Assembly: GCA_977017575.1 (NCBI GenBank)
Contig: CDRNVI010000023.1
Span: 394,850-458,849, forward strand
Length of the DNA stretch: 64,000 nt
Direction of reading: 5' to 3'
DNA from: Paramoeba atlantica
Taxonomy: Eukaryota; Discosea
The first letter of the stretch is position 1, and each line of letters begins with the position of its first letter. The position numbers and the translations under genes are program-made. The notes beneath the pieces were generated by a model. The model saw nothing but the letters and a program-made list of their open reading frames with translations. It was not told where the DNA came from and searched no databases. This document shows positions 1 through 9,625 of this stretch, one piece after another.

Positions 1-910
1 CACCGCAATAAACCACATACCTGTTTAACATACCTATACCTTGGATAACATACCGGGGGGTATGTTATTCTGGCCTGCGACACTTAACATACCCCCCCTC
101 GTCCCACGGCTTTTTTTGTGCAACGGTACAAAAATCCAACCCTAATATCACGTACGGTTTTAAAAAAATGTTTCTTTTATGCGTTTTAAGATATATTTTG
201 ATACGTTTTAGCATTTAGTACTACACGCGGTACGTTTTACCATTTCATTCTTATTTTTACCAATAGGGCGTTGACAGCCCAATTCTCATTTTTACTCTCT
301 GAATGGTGACTTTTACTGTAAGTGAAGTGAAGGAAGTGAGGCGCAATAAGCCTTCAATCCATAAACTTTTTCTGAAGTAGGATATTATAGTAACGTTGAA
401 TGAATATCCTAATTCGGCCTTTTTCAGCTTAATATCCTAATTCAGTAGTATCCTTAGTATCCTCAGTAGTATCCTTCAGAATTATCCTAATTCAGCTTAA
501 TATCCTAATTCCGAATTACGATATTGATCCGACCCCCGGTTTATAAAGGGGGGGGGGGGCGATTAAAAGTTGGCACAGAAATCGCCCTACAATTGGGAGC
601 AAGGGACGAGGAATTATCCAATCGTTAAGTGGGTCCCGGCGCTCTCCCAAAGGAAAATGTCCAGCACCAACCCGCGCCATACCTCGAAGAACCATTTAAA
701 TATATCAAAATATTTAAGACGGTGTAAGAAAAGAAAAAACGAATCTTCCTCGGTTCGCCAAAAAAACGAACCTATAAGTGGGGGAGGGGTTGAGGCTATC
801 ATAAACAGATGGGTACAGTATATTCTTTGACTTCTATTTTTTTCTTTTTATTCTTTGTTGCCTAAGGTGCAGATTTCGGACGTACTCTCATCAAAAAAAT
901 CTCTTTATTT
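1..910. other. Intergenic, repeat-like start of window
   Basis: No supportable gene. The first bases (caccgcaata) match the 3' terminus of the 0.9-kb foldback element found at 12112 and 59122, so the window may begin at the edge of such a copy. At 45-68 a perfect 8-bp palindrome (ATAACATA / TATGTTAT) encloses a CCGGGGGG loop. From about 380 to 520 the motif 'atatcctaattc' recurs several times. A G-run follows near 549. A reading frame at 570-830 has no recognisable content. A pyrimidine-rich stretch near 830-860 followed by AG sites could be the trans-splice region of the next gene. Confidence 0.5.
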
Positions 911-2398
911 ATGATGGAACCGACCAAAGACGAAATTCTTTGTGGCCTATGTAACGAGGGCAATACTTGCTATCTCAACAGCACATTACAAGTCCTAGTT
1001 TCACAACGGGATTTTATGAACGCCCTTCGACACGTAAAAACTAACTCCTCTGCTTCATATGTCACAGAATCGTCAAATTCTCTGCTTGTTGTGCGAAGAA
1101 AATTGTTTTGTTTGTTTTCATCTCTTCCCAGAGAAATGGGAAAGTCGTCAAAACCTGTTCTTCCATCGGGAATTCGACGTCTTCTTTTCGAACTTAATTC
1201 TGTTTTTACGCATTGCGATCAAGCAGATGCTGCAGAGTGCCTTTTAACTCTTTTAGCTAGTTTGGAAGAGCACCTTTCGGATAACGTTCTCATAGAAAAC
1301 GAGTCGAGCACGTGTGTTCCATCAAAAATTAGGAGTTCCTCCTCGTATTATTCTCTTTATGACACATTACAACGTATAGCACAACAACGTGCGGCATTGC
1401 ACCACAAGCACGAGAGACGTAAATTTTCCCAGGAAATCTTTCACCATTCAAACCTTCTCTCGTCGTGTCAAATCGACAGAACGTCAACCTCTGATGATAC
1501 TTCGACCTCTCAAAAGCATCACGCACCTGAACCATTTTACATCCACTCCCCAAAGGCCTATGTTCGTCGTGGGGTGGTAAATACCTTCTTTGAGGGTTAT
1601 CATCTGAATACTTTTTATTGCCATCACTGTCAATATTCTAGTCACTCCGCAGAGCCTTTCCTTATGCTCGAATTACACATTCCCTCTCACACTCAACTCA
1701 GCTCGTTAGACAAAATAAATATAAAAAGGTTACAAAAATCCTCGCCTATGTTTTCTGCTCTCTTTTCTGTACTTCATCCTTTTACAGCCTTAGCAAAGTC
1801 GGCCTGGGACTTTGTTTCTTCTCTTTTTACTCTCTCAGATGGAATTTCTCCTGCTCTTCGTTTGCAGGATTGTTTTGCCTCACACGAACGAGGTGAACGC
1901 CTATCGCACGAGAATGCTATTCTGTGCGACCACTGTGGGGTACGGTCGGAAGGCATTCGTACCACACAACTCCTTCATCTTCCCCCTATTTTAGTCATTC
2001 ACTTAAAACGATTCTCCCATGGGATCTGGTCCACAGAAAAACTGCACACGGCAGTCTCGTGTCCTGAGATTTTGGATCTTAGCAACAGCGTGTGTTCTTT
2101 GGAGAAGGATACGGTCTGTGGGACCGATTCCTCGCTAGATGGCGAAAACAGAGCGAAATCCAGTGATTTCGATCCCCCTGCGCTTTGTTTTTCAAAGGAT
2201 GCCCATAAAACGGCGTTGTATGAACTTAGCGCGGTGATCAATCATCACGGAAATCTAAGCTCAGGTCACTACACAGCGTATGTCAGGAATCCCTCCGTGG
2301 GCTGGGTTCTGTGTAATGACGAGCATTTGCTTCGTGTATCCACGGAGGAGGTTTTACAAAGTGAAGTCTATGTTGCGGTGTATCGCCGAAAATATTAA
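911..2398 (+). CDS. Ubiquitin-specific protease (USP/UCH family, peptidase C19)
   Basis: A 495-residue deubiquitinase that cleaves ubiquitin from proteins. The Cys box is GLCNEGNTCYLNS with nucleophile Cys20. The His box ends in SGHYTAYV with His453, followed by the usual W-x-x-x-N-D segment (GWVLCNDEHL). Two CxxC pairs (C237/C240 and C339/C342) match the zinc-binding finger of many USPs. LPPILVIHLKRF before the His box is another family motif. The central region (about 140-200 and 270-310) is less conserved and serine-rich. No ubiquitin-like or other accessory domain is seen, so the domain starts almost at the N terminus and the exact USP subtype cannot be told. The second codon is also ATG. 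Upstream is a T-rich tract and 'gcctaaggtgcag', a plausible trans-splice acceptor. Confidence 0.92.
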   Translation: MMEPTKDEILCGLCNEGNTCYLNSTLQVLVSQRDFMNALRHVKTNSSASYVTESSNSLLVVRRKLFCLFSSLPREMGKSSKPVLPSGIRRLLFELNSVFTHCDQADAAECLLTLLASLEEHLSDNVLIENESSTCVPSKIRSSSSYYSLYDTLQRIAQQRAALHHKHERRKFSQEIFHHSNLLSSCQIDRTSTSDDTSTSQKHHAPEPFYIHSPKAYVRRGVVNTFFEGYHLNTFYCHHCQYSSHSAEPFLMLELHIPSHTQLSSLDKINIKRLQKSSPMFSALFSVLHPFTALAKSAWDFVSSLFTLSDGISPALRLQDCFASHERGERLSHENAILCDHCGVRSEGIRTTQLLHLPPILVIHLKRFSHGIWSTEKLHTAVSCPEILDLSNSVCSLEKDTVCGTDSSLDGENRAKSSDFDPPALCFSKDAHKTALYELSAVINHHGNLSSGHYTAYVRNPSVGWVLCNDEHLLRVSTEEVLQSEVYVAVYRRKY

Positions 2399-2689
2399 GA
2401 AACATATTCGGCATGTTAAGAACACATCAAGGACAACGGAAATAACAAAGGCGAGAAGTACTTTTTGGGGTGCGTTTTTTTTGACTGTTAGTAAGAAAAA
2501 GGTAACATCCGTCTTCCCTTTTTATAAATCTTTTTTCCCAACGCAATAGTGGAACGATCTGTGCGTATCCTTGGACACGTATCAGTATCGTCGAATTCTA
2601 TTTCTACCTGTAAACCTCGGTATGCATTATGCTTTTATGCTTTAAGTTTCCTTTACAGCGTTTCTGCGTAACTTTGCAAGAAGACACCT

Positions 2690-3517
2690 ATGACTTTTCA
2701 CCTAGCGATTTTCCTTGTTCACGCAGCCGATGATTCGAATACAATTAATACACAGCGAACCCTTCCGAGTAAGGTACGAGGTTCCCATTTACCACAGGAA
2801 TACGAACTTTCACGCTTGATTGCCGATGTAGATAATCCGGATCATACCTGGAACACGTCAATACCTGCGTGTGAGTGGAAGGGCATAACTTGTAATGAGT
2901 ATCTAAAAGTTACAAGGATTTGTTGGGGCAGTATGGGTCTTACTGGAATGCTTCGATGGGAATACCTCTCTTCTACGTTACATCACTTCCTCATTTGGCG
3001 GAGCAAGCTTACAGGAAACGTTAGCCTTGACACGCTACCTTCCCAACTTGTTCAAATACATGCATCCACCAATGCTTTCAAAGGTTCGTTGGATTTTATT
3101 CATTTGCCACATACATTGCAGTCGCTTGATCTGCATGAAAATCAGTTCACTGGCAGTGTGAATTTGGTCCAATTGCCTCAGAGCATACAACATTTCCTTG
3201 TGGGTAACAACAAGTGTTCAGGAAGCATTGATCTTACCTGTTTGCCTTCGACTATATTACAGGTCAATTTATCAAACAATTTATTCACGGGACCTCTTGA
3301 ATTGCAGCGCTTACCTTTATTACTCGAAGTTCTCGACTGCAGCAATAATTTTTTTTCAGGTTTCGTGATTTTTAAAAATCTTCCTAAACTTCGACTTCTC
3401 TCGTTAAAGAACAACGCTGAATTGAGCGGAACAGTTGACACATCCGAACTTTCCATACGAGTGGAAGAGATTAAAGTGACAGGCACAAAAGTGGTAAAGG
3501 GGGGTCCCGTCTATTAA
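2690..3517 (+). CDS. LRR family protein 1 (kinetoplastid-type LRRP)
   Basis: 275 residues. A short hydrophobic start (MTFHLAIFLVHAA) could be a signal peptide. It is followed by the family signature SKVRGSHLPQEYELSRLI and a two-cysteine cap (CEWKGITCN) like plant LRRNT_2. After a degenerate first part come about five 23-residue LRR units of the form LPxxLxxLxLxxNxFxGxVxL, such as LPHTLQSLDLHENQFTGSV. There is no C-terminal membrane segment, kinase or other effector domain. The product is probably a secreted or lumenal ligand-binding or structural solenoid; its partner is unknown. It is one of nine family members in this window, all on the + strand. Confidence 0.82.
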   Translation: MTFHLAIFLVHAADDSNTINTQRTLPSKVRGSHLPQEYELSRLIADVDNPDHTWNTSIPACEWKGITCNEYLKVTRICWGSMGLTGMLRWEYLSSTLHHFLIWRSKLTGNVSLDTLPSQLVQIHASTNAFKGSLDFIHLPHTLQSLDLHENQFTGSVNLVQLPQSIQHFLVGNNKCSGSIDLTCLPSTILQVNLSNNLFTGPLELQRLPLLLEVLDCSNNFFSGFVIFKNLPKLRLLSLKNNAELSGTVDTSELSIRVEEIKVTGTKVVKGGPVY

Positions 3518-3789
3518 ACGTCCCGTTTATGAACAAACGGTCAAGGAGGATTTTTTTCTCTGAATGGAAATATACACACAGCGCTTTTTAGAGGAAAATT
3601 GCTTTTTTTAGTATTGCAATTGGTACTAAATGTGTGTGACCAATAAAGGTGAAAAAAGTGCAAAAACCGAAAATATGAATGAAAATAGCAATCAAAACCT
3701 ATTTTCCTTATTTTTGGTCAGGGGAGTAGCTATTTATCATTCATATAATTTATACCTAAGAAGTTCAAAAGTGGAGCTGTACATTTTCT

Positions 3790-4695
3790 ATGATTCGTTT
3801 TCTGCGTACGGTGCTTCGGTCTCCTCCTCCCGTGCCTCAGCAAATTCTGAATGAGAAAGAGTGGTATACCTCGGAGAAATGGTGTAAGCTTTGCGCATGT
3901 CCAATGCCGACTGCGGGTATACATACCGGGGAGAAAGATCATCAGACTCTGGAGGTCTTTGTTGATAAAATATGGCAAGGCAATCACATGTCTTGGTGGG
4001 CTCATCACGTGTATGAGTCCGTTGGCTTACTTCGGGCACCGTATGCATCGCTTTACAATGTTTTTGATAAATTTGAAAATCAAAGATTATTTGTCTTGCA
4101 CGAGGCCATTAAAACTCTTAAGGAGAAAAAAATCTCTCGTGGAACGAGAACGATTCGCGATGGAGGTGGAACAACTCAATACCTAGTTGCCGCTCGCATG
4201 AGTCACATGACGTCCAAGATTTTGATAGGGCTTCTACCCCACGCCGCTAGTCGCCATCTTACGTCATATCTATCTATGATAACCTCGGATTTTTCTATGG
4301 AAGCAGTGTATGATATCCTTAGATTGGATCTACTTTACGGAAATTTAGATAATCGACGGTCCTACATATTGAAATCCATACTCGGAAATTGTTTTGATAT
4401 TACGTAGGACTATTCCCGCGGCTTCTGTCATGGAAGAAGAGCCTTGATCAAGCCTATAATAAAGGAACTGTGTTACTACGTTCAATGGGGTATCATTTGT
4501 GAGGCGATTATTTCTCGCATGCAAGAGTACATCGCTCGAGGGCAAATAGTGTGGGTGAATGAGCTGCACTGTGAAACGAGAAAAAATTTATTGGCTGACA
4601 AAATTATTCATAAATTGGCTCCCGTACACGAATCTACATCCGACGTGTTAAAAACTAGATTTGAAACCGATTTATGGAAACGTGATATCTGTTAA
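3790..4695 (+). CDS. Probable mitochondrial zinc-finger protein with one in-frame TAG
   Basis: The frame reads 205 codons, meets TAG at 4405-4407, then continues in the same frame for 95 more codons to a normal stop at 4695. The N terminus (MIRFLRTVLRSPPP) is basic and amphipathic, like a mitochondrial presequence. A C2H2 zinc finger of the U1/matrin spacing type follows: C32, C35, H45, H51 (WCKLC ... HTGEKDH). The rest is helical with no recognised family. Because the downstream part stays open and has similar composition, the TAG is either a recent nonsense mutation, a sequencing error or a read-through site. TAG is used as the normal stop by several neighbours, so a general codon reassignment is unlikely. 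The mitochondrial role is inference only. Confidence 0.6.
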
Positions 4696-5019
4696 CACAT
4701 CACATCATTATGTACCCTAGTTCTAAACGTGGGTCCGGTTTATCCTCTTCTTGATCTTGATTAAAACTAGAGCGCACAAAGTTTTTTTCCTAATGAGTTC
4801 AATCTTCACGCGCTGAATTTAATCTTAGTAAATTATCGTTGTCGATTCTTTTGGCATCCCGCTGCTAGGGTGGCAGCGCTGCTACTACGATAGCAATCGT
4901 GTGGCCCCCGGTTTACTAAGGTACTACTGTCCCTTTCATAAATAATTATAAATTTGCCAGAATTTATAACGCTCCATATTTATAATTATTTATGATTTAT
5001 AATTTCTTGACGCTATAAT
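4696..5019. other. Intergenic, no gene
   Basis: AT-rich spacer with no supportable ORF. Around 4900-4920 it carries 'gcccccggtttact', a motif that recurs near 531 and 5750 next to other G-run or palindrome tracts. Confidence 0.4.
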
Positions 5020-5229
5020 CATAATTTTTTGGGGGTAAATTTAAAATCACCCCATTTTTACCCGAAATTCGGCTATTTTTGGCTATAATCTTTCCGTTTT
5101 CCAGGCTAAATTTTCTTTTTTAGGCTCTTCGTTAAACGCGGCGGTAGTTTTCAACGCGAAGCGCGCAGCATGAGTGACTCCTAAGTTGAAAACAACCACC
5201 GCGTTTAACGAAGAGCCTAAAAAAGAAAT
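5020..5229 (-). mobile_element. Truncated foldback element, family 1 (reverse orientation)
   Basis: The segment 5040-5110 is the reverse complement of the first 70 bases inside the 12112 element (accccatttttacccgaaat...). It is followed at 5110-5229 by the complete terminal hairpin. Arms of about 45 bp begin TTTTCTTTTTTAGGCTCTTC and end GAAGAGCCTAAAAAAGAAA, around a loop of about 25-30 bp containing GCGAAGCGCGCAGCATGAG. Most of the element body is missing. Confidence 0.75.
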
Positions 5230-5845
5230 GAAAAGGACAGTATCCCCCTATCCCAGCGTTGCCTCAGTACCCCCCCTCATTAGCGTTGCTTTTTAGACTG
5301 TGTCTTCAAGACTCTCTTGCCGCGAAGCGGTGATTTTTTTTTTTTGACCCCCCCTCCTAGCGTTGCTTTTTCCCAAAACCAGGCAGCGCTAGGATAGGGG
5401 GGGATAGTACCCTCAACCCCACTCTCACTCCCCTCCACACCACAGTAACCTCCAACTCAAACCTCGACCTTCAACGTGCAAAAAGACAAAGATACGGTTT
5501 CTGTACTGATTTTCAGGTTAAAAAAAAGTGTCTCTATCCGCGCCCAATGACATCAACCCCCTAGTCATTTGTCATCCACCCGACACCCCCCCTAGTTATT
5601 TCTCATTTTTCTCCAAAAAGGGGTGTCAGTTAAGTAGGGGGTACAGTACCTATACCTTCGTAATATACCGGGGGGTGGTAAGCTGAACAGTGGTTTAATA
5701 TCAAAATTTCCAGCTTGATCTCAAACTTTGATTTTGAAAATGGAATGGCCCCCGGTTTATTTCCTTTACTATTCCACGACGTCAAAGTGGTATATTGAGT
5801 ACCTCAATATTTAAGGAAAGTATACTTTGCAAAATACTTTTAGTT
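5230..5845. other. Intergenic with short repeats
   Basis: No gene. At 5237-5400 'tatcccagcgttgcc', 'cattagcgttgctttt' and 'ctagcgttgctttttc' repeat with C-runs between them. At about 5645-5675 'tacctatacctt...accggggggt' resembles the sequence at 30-61. These look like fragments of small G-run elements. The stretch 5766-5845 leads into the next LRR gene. Confidence 0.45.
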
Positions 5846-6490
5846 ATGGCTGCTCTTGCTCATCTCCTGAAGCTACATCTTACCACGTTTACTGTGATCC
5901 GCACTGCCGACTCGCATATATCTACGTCGCGTCCTTCTAAGGTGAGAAACACAGAACTTCCAGATGAATACAATCTGGAGCGTTTTCTTAGAAATGTGGG
6001 GAAGCAGCATGATTCGTGGAGGGTTGAGAATCCTGTTTCTATGTGGGATGGTGTCACATGTAACAAGTTGGACATTGTGAAGAGTATCTCGTGGACAAGC
6101 CGCGACCTTACTGGAACTTTTCTGTGGGAATATATGCCGAAATCGACCGTTGCGTTCGACGTTCAACAAAATAGATTAAGTGGTGAAGTGCGCTTTGAAC
6201 TTTTACCACCCAGTCTAGAATCGCTCAATTTAGCTCGGAATATGTTTTTCGGTCCTATTGATCTCAGATTTGCTCCGGTCGCTCTCACTGTGTTTTTCGG
6301 TGCGATGAATGAGTTCAGCGGCGAAGTTCTTCTTGGTAGTTTAAACCCAAACTTTCAGTATTTATACCTAATGAATAATCCGGATCTTAAAGGAACAATT
6401 TGCGGATCCGAATTACCCCGTAGGCTTAAAACAACTGGGGTACTTCCGGGTCTTGATGTGGGAGGCACGAACATTAAACTAATTCCATAG
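5846..6490 (+). CDS. LRR family protein 2
   Basis: 214 residues from the first ATG; the open frame extends slightly upstream without ATG. The N terminus (MAALAHLLKLHLTTFTVIRTADSH) is a likely signal peptide. The family signature is SKVRNTELPDEYNLERFL. The cap is partly altered: where relatives have CEWxGVxC the sequence reads MWDGVTC, so the first cap cysteine is missing. About three LRR units follow (for example LPPSLESLNLARNMFFGPIDL). It is the second-shortest intact family member and lacks the central repeats. A perfect 9-bp GC hairpin with a T-run lies 92 bp after the stop. Confidence 0.78.
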   Translation: MAALAHLLKLHLTTFTVIRTADSHISTSRPSKVRNTELPDEYNLERFLRNVGKQHDSWRVENPVSMWDGVTCNKLDIVKSISWTSRDLTGTFLWEYMPKSTVAFDVQQNRLSGEVRFELLPPSLESLNLARNMFFGPIDLRFAPVALTVFFGAMNEFSGEVLLGSLNPNFQYLYLMNNPDLKGTICGSELPRRLKTTGVLPGLDVGGTNIKLIP

Positions 6491-6582
6491 AAGATTCCCA
6501 TTTTCTCGAAATTGACGTTGTTCAACAACGCATTCCTTAAATAGAACTCATTCTGCACATGAACATGTTTGTCCATAAAAGA

Positions 6583-6612
6583 GGCGCCGCTAAGCGGCGC
6601 CATATTTTTTTT
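6583..6612 (+). terminator. GC stem-loop followed by T-run (terminator-like)
   Basis: GGCGCCGCT-A-AGCGGCGCC is a perfect 9-bp inverted repeat with a one-base centre, followed after four bases by eight T. It has the shape of an intrinsic terminator. In a eukaryote it could instead be a Pol III-type T-run stop, an RNA-processing signal or chance. Confidence 0.3.
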
Positions 6613-6639
6613 ACCTTTTTTTGGTTTTTTCCTACATTT

Positions 6640-6704
6640 ATTTACTGTGCCTAGAGCCACGTATTGTGCCTAGAGCCAGTTATTGTGCAGGGGGGGCACA
6701 ATAA
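6640..6704. repeat. 19-bp tandem repeat and G-run palindrome
   Basis: 'tgtgcctagagcca(cg/gt)tat' is repeated in tandem (about 6645-6683), and the last copy runs into TTATTGTGC-A-G-run-GCACAATAA. This gives 9-bp perfect arms (6680-6688 and 6696-6704) enclosing a short G-run. Confidence 0.6.
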
Positions 6705-6829
6705 CCCGGAACACGGTTTAAGTGTCACAAGGCCACTTAGTATACCTACCCCCCCCAAAACAACTGAAGCGGAAGATGTCCCTTTTTAGAAACGACAGAG
6801 CCACTTTTCTAGCAAGCACAAGCCAAGAA

Positions 6830-7051
6830 GTCTTATTTCAAGGCCAAGTCACCAATTTTCTAGCAACTAGAAAAGAAAGGGTATACCTGGTTGCAATGGC
6901 CAGCGAAGTCCCCGGACCTAAATCCGATTGAGATCGTTTGGTCCAATATGGATGCGACAAAGGGCAACATTCACCCCCGAAATCGAATTCAATTGCTCGA
7001 TGCCATCCACGTTGAGTTTCGCAAATTGGAAAACGAGCAAAACAACTGATT
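6830..7051 (+). mobile_element. Tc1/mariner transposase relic (C-terminal fragment)
   Basis: One + frame reads LEKKGYTWLQWPAKSPDLNPIE followed by IVWSNM and a helical tail ending ENEQNN-stop at about 7051. WPAxSPDLNPIE is the block around the last catalytic acidic residue of Tc1/mariner transposases. An in-frame stop lies just upstream of LEKKGY, and the first two catalytic residues are not present in recognisable form, so this is a dead fragment. It is not a close copy of the reverse-strand transposase at 29.7-30.7 kb. Confidence 0.8.
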
Positions 7052-8055
7052 GCCTAAACACGCTTCGTAGCTTTCGAAAGCGTTGTTCCATCGTTGTCCA
7101 GAGAAATGGCAAGCACTTTTGGTATTAGTGGGCTTTTTTAAGGTAAATTGAATAGTGTAAAATGTAAGTGACAAATCTCGTTTGGGAGCCATCTGACGAT
7201 TTCGATTTCTACCCCGTGTTCTAATAGTTTTTTGGGTGAAAAGGGCATATTTTTGTACCAACTCTTCCGATTGACCGAAAACGATTTTTGTAATATTTGA
7301 ATAAATTTAAATAATTTATTGGAATCTTCCATTAGAAAGGAACCGTTATAAAAAGAAAGTTAGCATCACCTTTAAAATTCTATTTCGCGCAACAATATGA
7401 GCTTCTACTGCGAAGGGTGTGATGTATTTGAGTGAGTAAAATCCTACCATTTGCTTACCGGATGAACATTCCTTCCTAGACTTTCCGAAAGCTCTTCAGC
7501 TCCGTGCTAAGGTGAATGCAATTCCGCAATGCAAGCATTTGTAATATTTCTGTGCATTATTAATGAGGAAGAATAAACTGTTTCTGTAAGTTTAAGAACT
7601 TTTTTCTACTCGTCGGGGAGAAATTTCATTGAAAACAAAAATTGGTATAAAAATATGCTCTTTTGACCGTTTTTTGTATTAAGACATGTAACTCTGAGAG
7701 AGCTCTCGAATGCGCTATTATTTTTCAAAGTTGGACAGTGTTTACAAATTTTAGACCCCCCAGGTGCAAGTGCCACCCCCTGTATATCTCCACCTGTAAA
7801 TTGCAAGTTAATATTTAAATATTAACCCGCACACTGGGTTACGATATTATTCAATCAAGATCATTTTCGCCGTAAAAAAAAGCCTTAAAATCGTAATAGA
7901 GTACAACACTGTACACAAATTAAAATTCTCAACTTTGTCCAAGCACGGTACAAACCCTTTCTCCTCTTTTTCGATCCTTAAACACAAAAAGACATACGTC
8001 CAACACCTCTTTTTTCCTCACCCTCTCTTCCCTCCCCTCTTCCCTCCCTCCCCCC
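7052..8055. other. Intergenic region before PCNA
   Basis: AT-rich to 7930 with no gene. It may contain decayed transposon sequence continuing from the fragment at 6830-7051, but no motif was identified. From about 7955 the composition turns pyrimidine-rich and forms the PCNA leader. Confidence 0.4.
7955..8055 (+). promoter_or_regulatory. Pyrimidine-rich leader and putative trans-splice region of PCNA
   Basis: 'cctttctcctctttttcgatcctt' is followed within 15 bases by the first AG (aaaaag), a plausible spliced-leader acceptor. A second almost pure C/T tract of about 50 bases then runs directly into the ATG. Similar C/T leaders precede the PRA1-like gene (33545-33579), NOP58 (40283-40318) and the exonuclease (20765-20793). 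The acceptor is inference; the tract is plainly visible. Confidence 0.4.
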
Positions 8056-9288
8056 ATGGAGCTCCAAATGCCCAACCCGCAGCTCCTGTGCCGCTCCCTG
8101 CGCTGTCTTCTGGAGCTGTGCGACACGGCCTGGGTGGAATTCGACCCCAAGGGGGTTTATTTCCAGGTCATGGATGAGGCCCGGGTCTCTCTGGGGACGC
8201 TGGAGATCCGAGGCAACCCGCTGCGCCACTACCTCACCTACGCCCCCACCTCCACCGCTGTGGGGTTCCCGCTGAAATCGGCCATCTCGATCTTAGCCTG
8301 TATGGGACCCTCCGATTTGCTGTCCCTGCATCTTGTGGCTCCGTTTGATGAGCTCAGGCTACGGAATGATGTGGATTGTGTGAAGAAACAACAAGGGGGG
8401 TTGGGGAGTGGTGGAAGTGGTGGAAATAACACGAAACCAACACATAAGAATAACGAAGGCAACCGTCGTGGAAGCGCGAATGAAACACCAAACGGTTCAG
8501 AAACCTCAACAAACGCATCTTTTCCCGGAGGGGTTCGAAAATTCGAATCTTCTGTTTCTTCTCATCCTTTTTTATCCTCTTCCTATGATTCCATTGCCTT
8601 CGCGGAGGCGAACCCGGACGGGTCGCACTTCGGGCGGTGGGTTTTAAAACTTTGTGAGATCACCGACGCGCGGCATCCGCTGCCGGTACTCGCGTACCCC
8701 GTCGAGGTCGTCATGCCCTCCGATCTACTCAAGGAGGTGCTGAGCCTCTATGAGGGGGCCACCGCGGTGTCGTTTACCGTGGAGGGGGGGAGCAACACGT
8801 TAGTGATTGCCCCCGAGGGGTGGGAGAAGGAAAAGAAGAAAACACGACGTAGAGGACGAAGGGGAAGGGGAGGAGGGGGGAATGAGGAAGAAGGAGAAGG
8901 AGAAGAGGATGAAAATGGGGAAAATGGGAGTGAAAATGAAAACCATGAGGATGAAAACGAAACGCAAGCTCCTGCTGTTCCTCCTTCTACGGTGGATACG
9001 TTTGCGTTAGCATCTGGGGTGACGAAACTTCACGCGAAACCGGATTGTCCAAAATCGATTTCGGTGCTCTGGCGTCCAGAGTTGGTGCCGAACCCTAAAG
9101 CAACGATTGTTCGTGTGGTTCTTGGGTCTCGCTTCTTGGCGACACTTACTAAAGGACGGGAGGTGGTGAATACAGTACGTCTGTTTCTCGGGGATACCCA
9201 TCCACTTCGGGTGCGGTATGATTTAGGGGATTTGGGCCACCTGCAGTTTTATCTGGCTCAAGTGGTGGCGAGGGGGGAAGGGGGGTAG
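8056..9288 (+). CDS. PCNA: Proliferating cell nuclear antigen (sliding clamp) with two large insertions
   Basis: 410 residues, against about 260 for usual PCNA. It is the trimeric DNA clamp that tethers polymerase in nuclear replication and repair. The N-terminal clamp fold is clear (LLELCDTAWVEFDPKG, then VMDEARVSLGTLEIRG), and the C terminus has the diagnostic RYDLGDLGHLQFYLA strand. Two low-complexity inserts expand it: about residues 113-180 (Gly/Asn/Ser-rich) near the interdomain connector, and about 253-312 (basic RRGRRGRGGGG, then Glu/Asn-rich acidic) in the second domain. Kinetoplastid PCNAs are known to carry an extra loop; these are larger. The gene is GC-rich and shifts from C/T-rich at the start to G-rich at the end. 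Start chosen at the ATG following the C/T tract. Confidence 0.9.
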   Translation: MELQMPNPQLLCRSLRCLLELCDTAWVEFDPKGVYFQVMDEARVSLGTLEIRGNPLRHYLTYAPTSTAVGFPLKSAISILACMGPSDLLSLHLVAPFDELRLRNDVDCVKKQQGGLGSGGSGGNNTKPTHKNNEGNRRGSANETPNGSETSTNASFPGGVRKFESSVSSHPFLSSSYDSIAFAEANPDGSHFGRWVLKLCEITDARHPLPVLAYPVEVVMPSDLLKEVLSLYEGATAVSFTVEGGSNTLVIAPEGWEKEKKKTRRRGRRGRGGGGNEEEGEGEEDENGENGSENENHEDENETQAPAVPPSTVDTFALASGVTKLHAKPDCPKSISVLWRPELVPNPKATIVRVVLGSRFLATLTKGREVVNTVRLFLGDTHPLRVRYDLGDLGHLQFYLAQVVARGEGG

Positions 9289-9625
9289 TATGAGAGGAGC
9301 AGAGGGGATGGGGATAACAGGTCTTGGGGAATTGGGGATAAATTTGCGAGCTTGAAGATCACAATTTTGAGTGGACAAAACATCTTTTTCAAATGAATGT
9401 GTTCAGGAATACATGTAGCGCAAATGGGTTTGCAATGCAGATTTAGGTCGAGTGCAATTGTATAATCCAACTTGATTTTTTTTGCAATTTAGACTGGCAC
9501 TTCACATTTCTTCCTTCATATTTCTACCTCAAAGTTTCGAAAGTTAACCTTTAATTTCTCTTACTGAACCTCGGAACAACATCCGTGCAATTTGATTACT
9601 GGATATAAATTTACAATCTTATTTC
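9289..9625. other. Intergenic, 3' flank of PCNA and 5' flank of LRR 3
   Basis: G-rich for the first 40 bases, then AT-rich. No gene, hairpin or repeat recognised, except that the last 40 bases resemble 14490-14515 (see the duplication near 14507). Confidence 0.4.

Noticed and set aside
570-830. 86-codon ORF at the window start
   Set aside because: No recognisable domain or signal peptide, and the opposite strand is also open. It lies in repeat-like sequence.
3790-4695. Reassigned TAG codon
   Set aside because: PCNA, several LRR genes and the 1502-residue gene end at stops that include TAG with sensible C termini, so a general reassignment does not fit.
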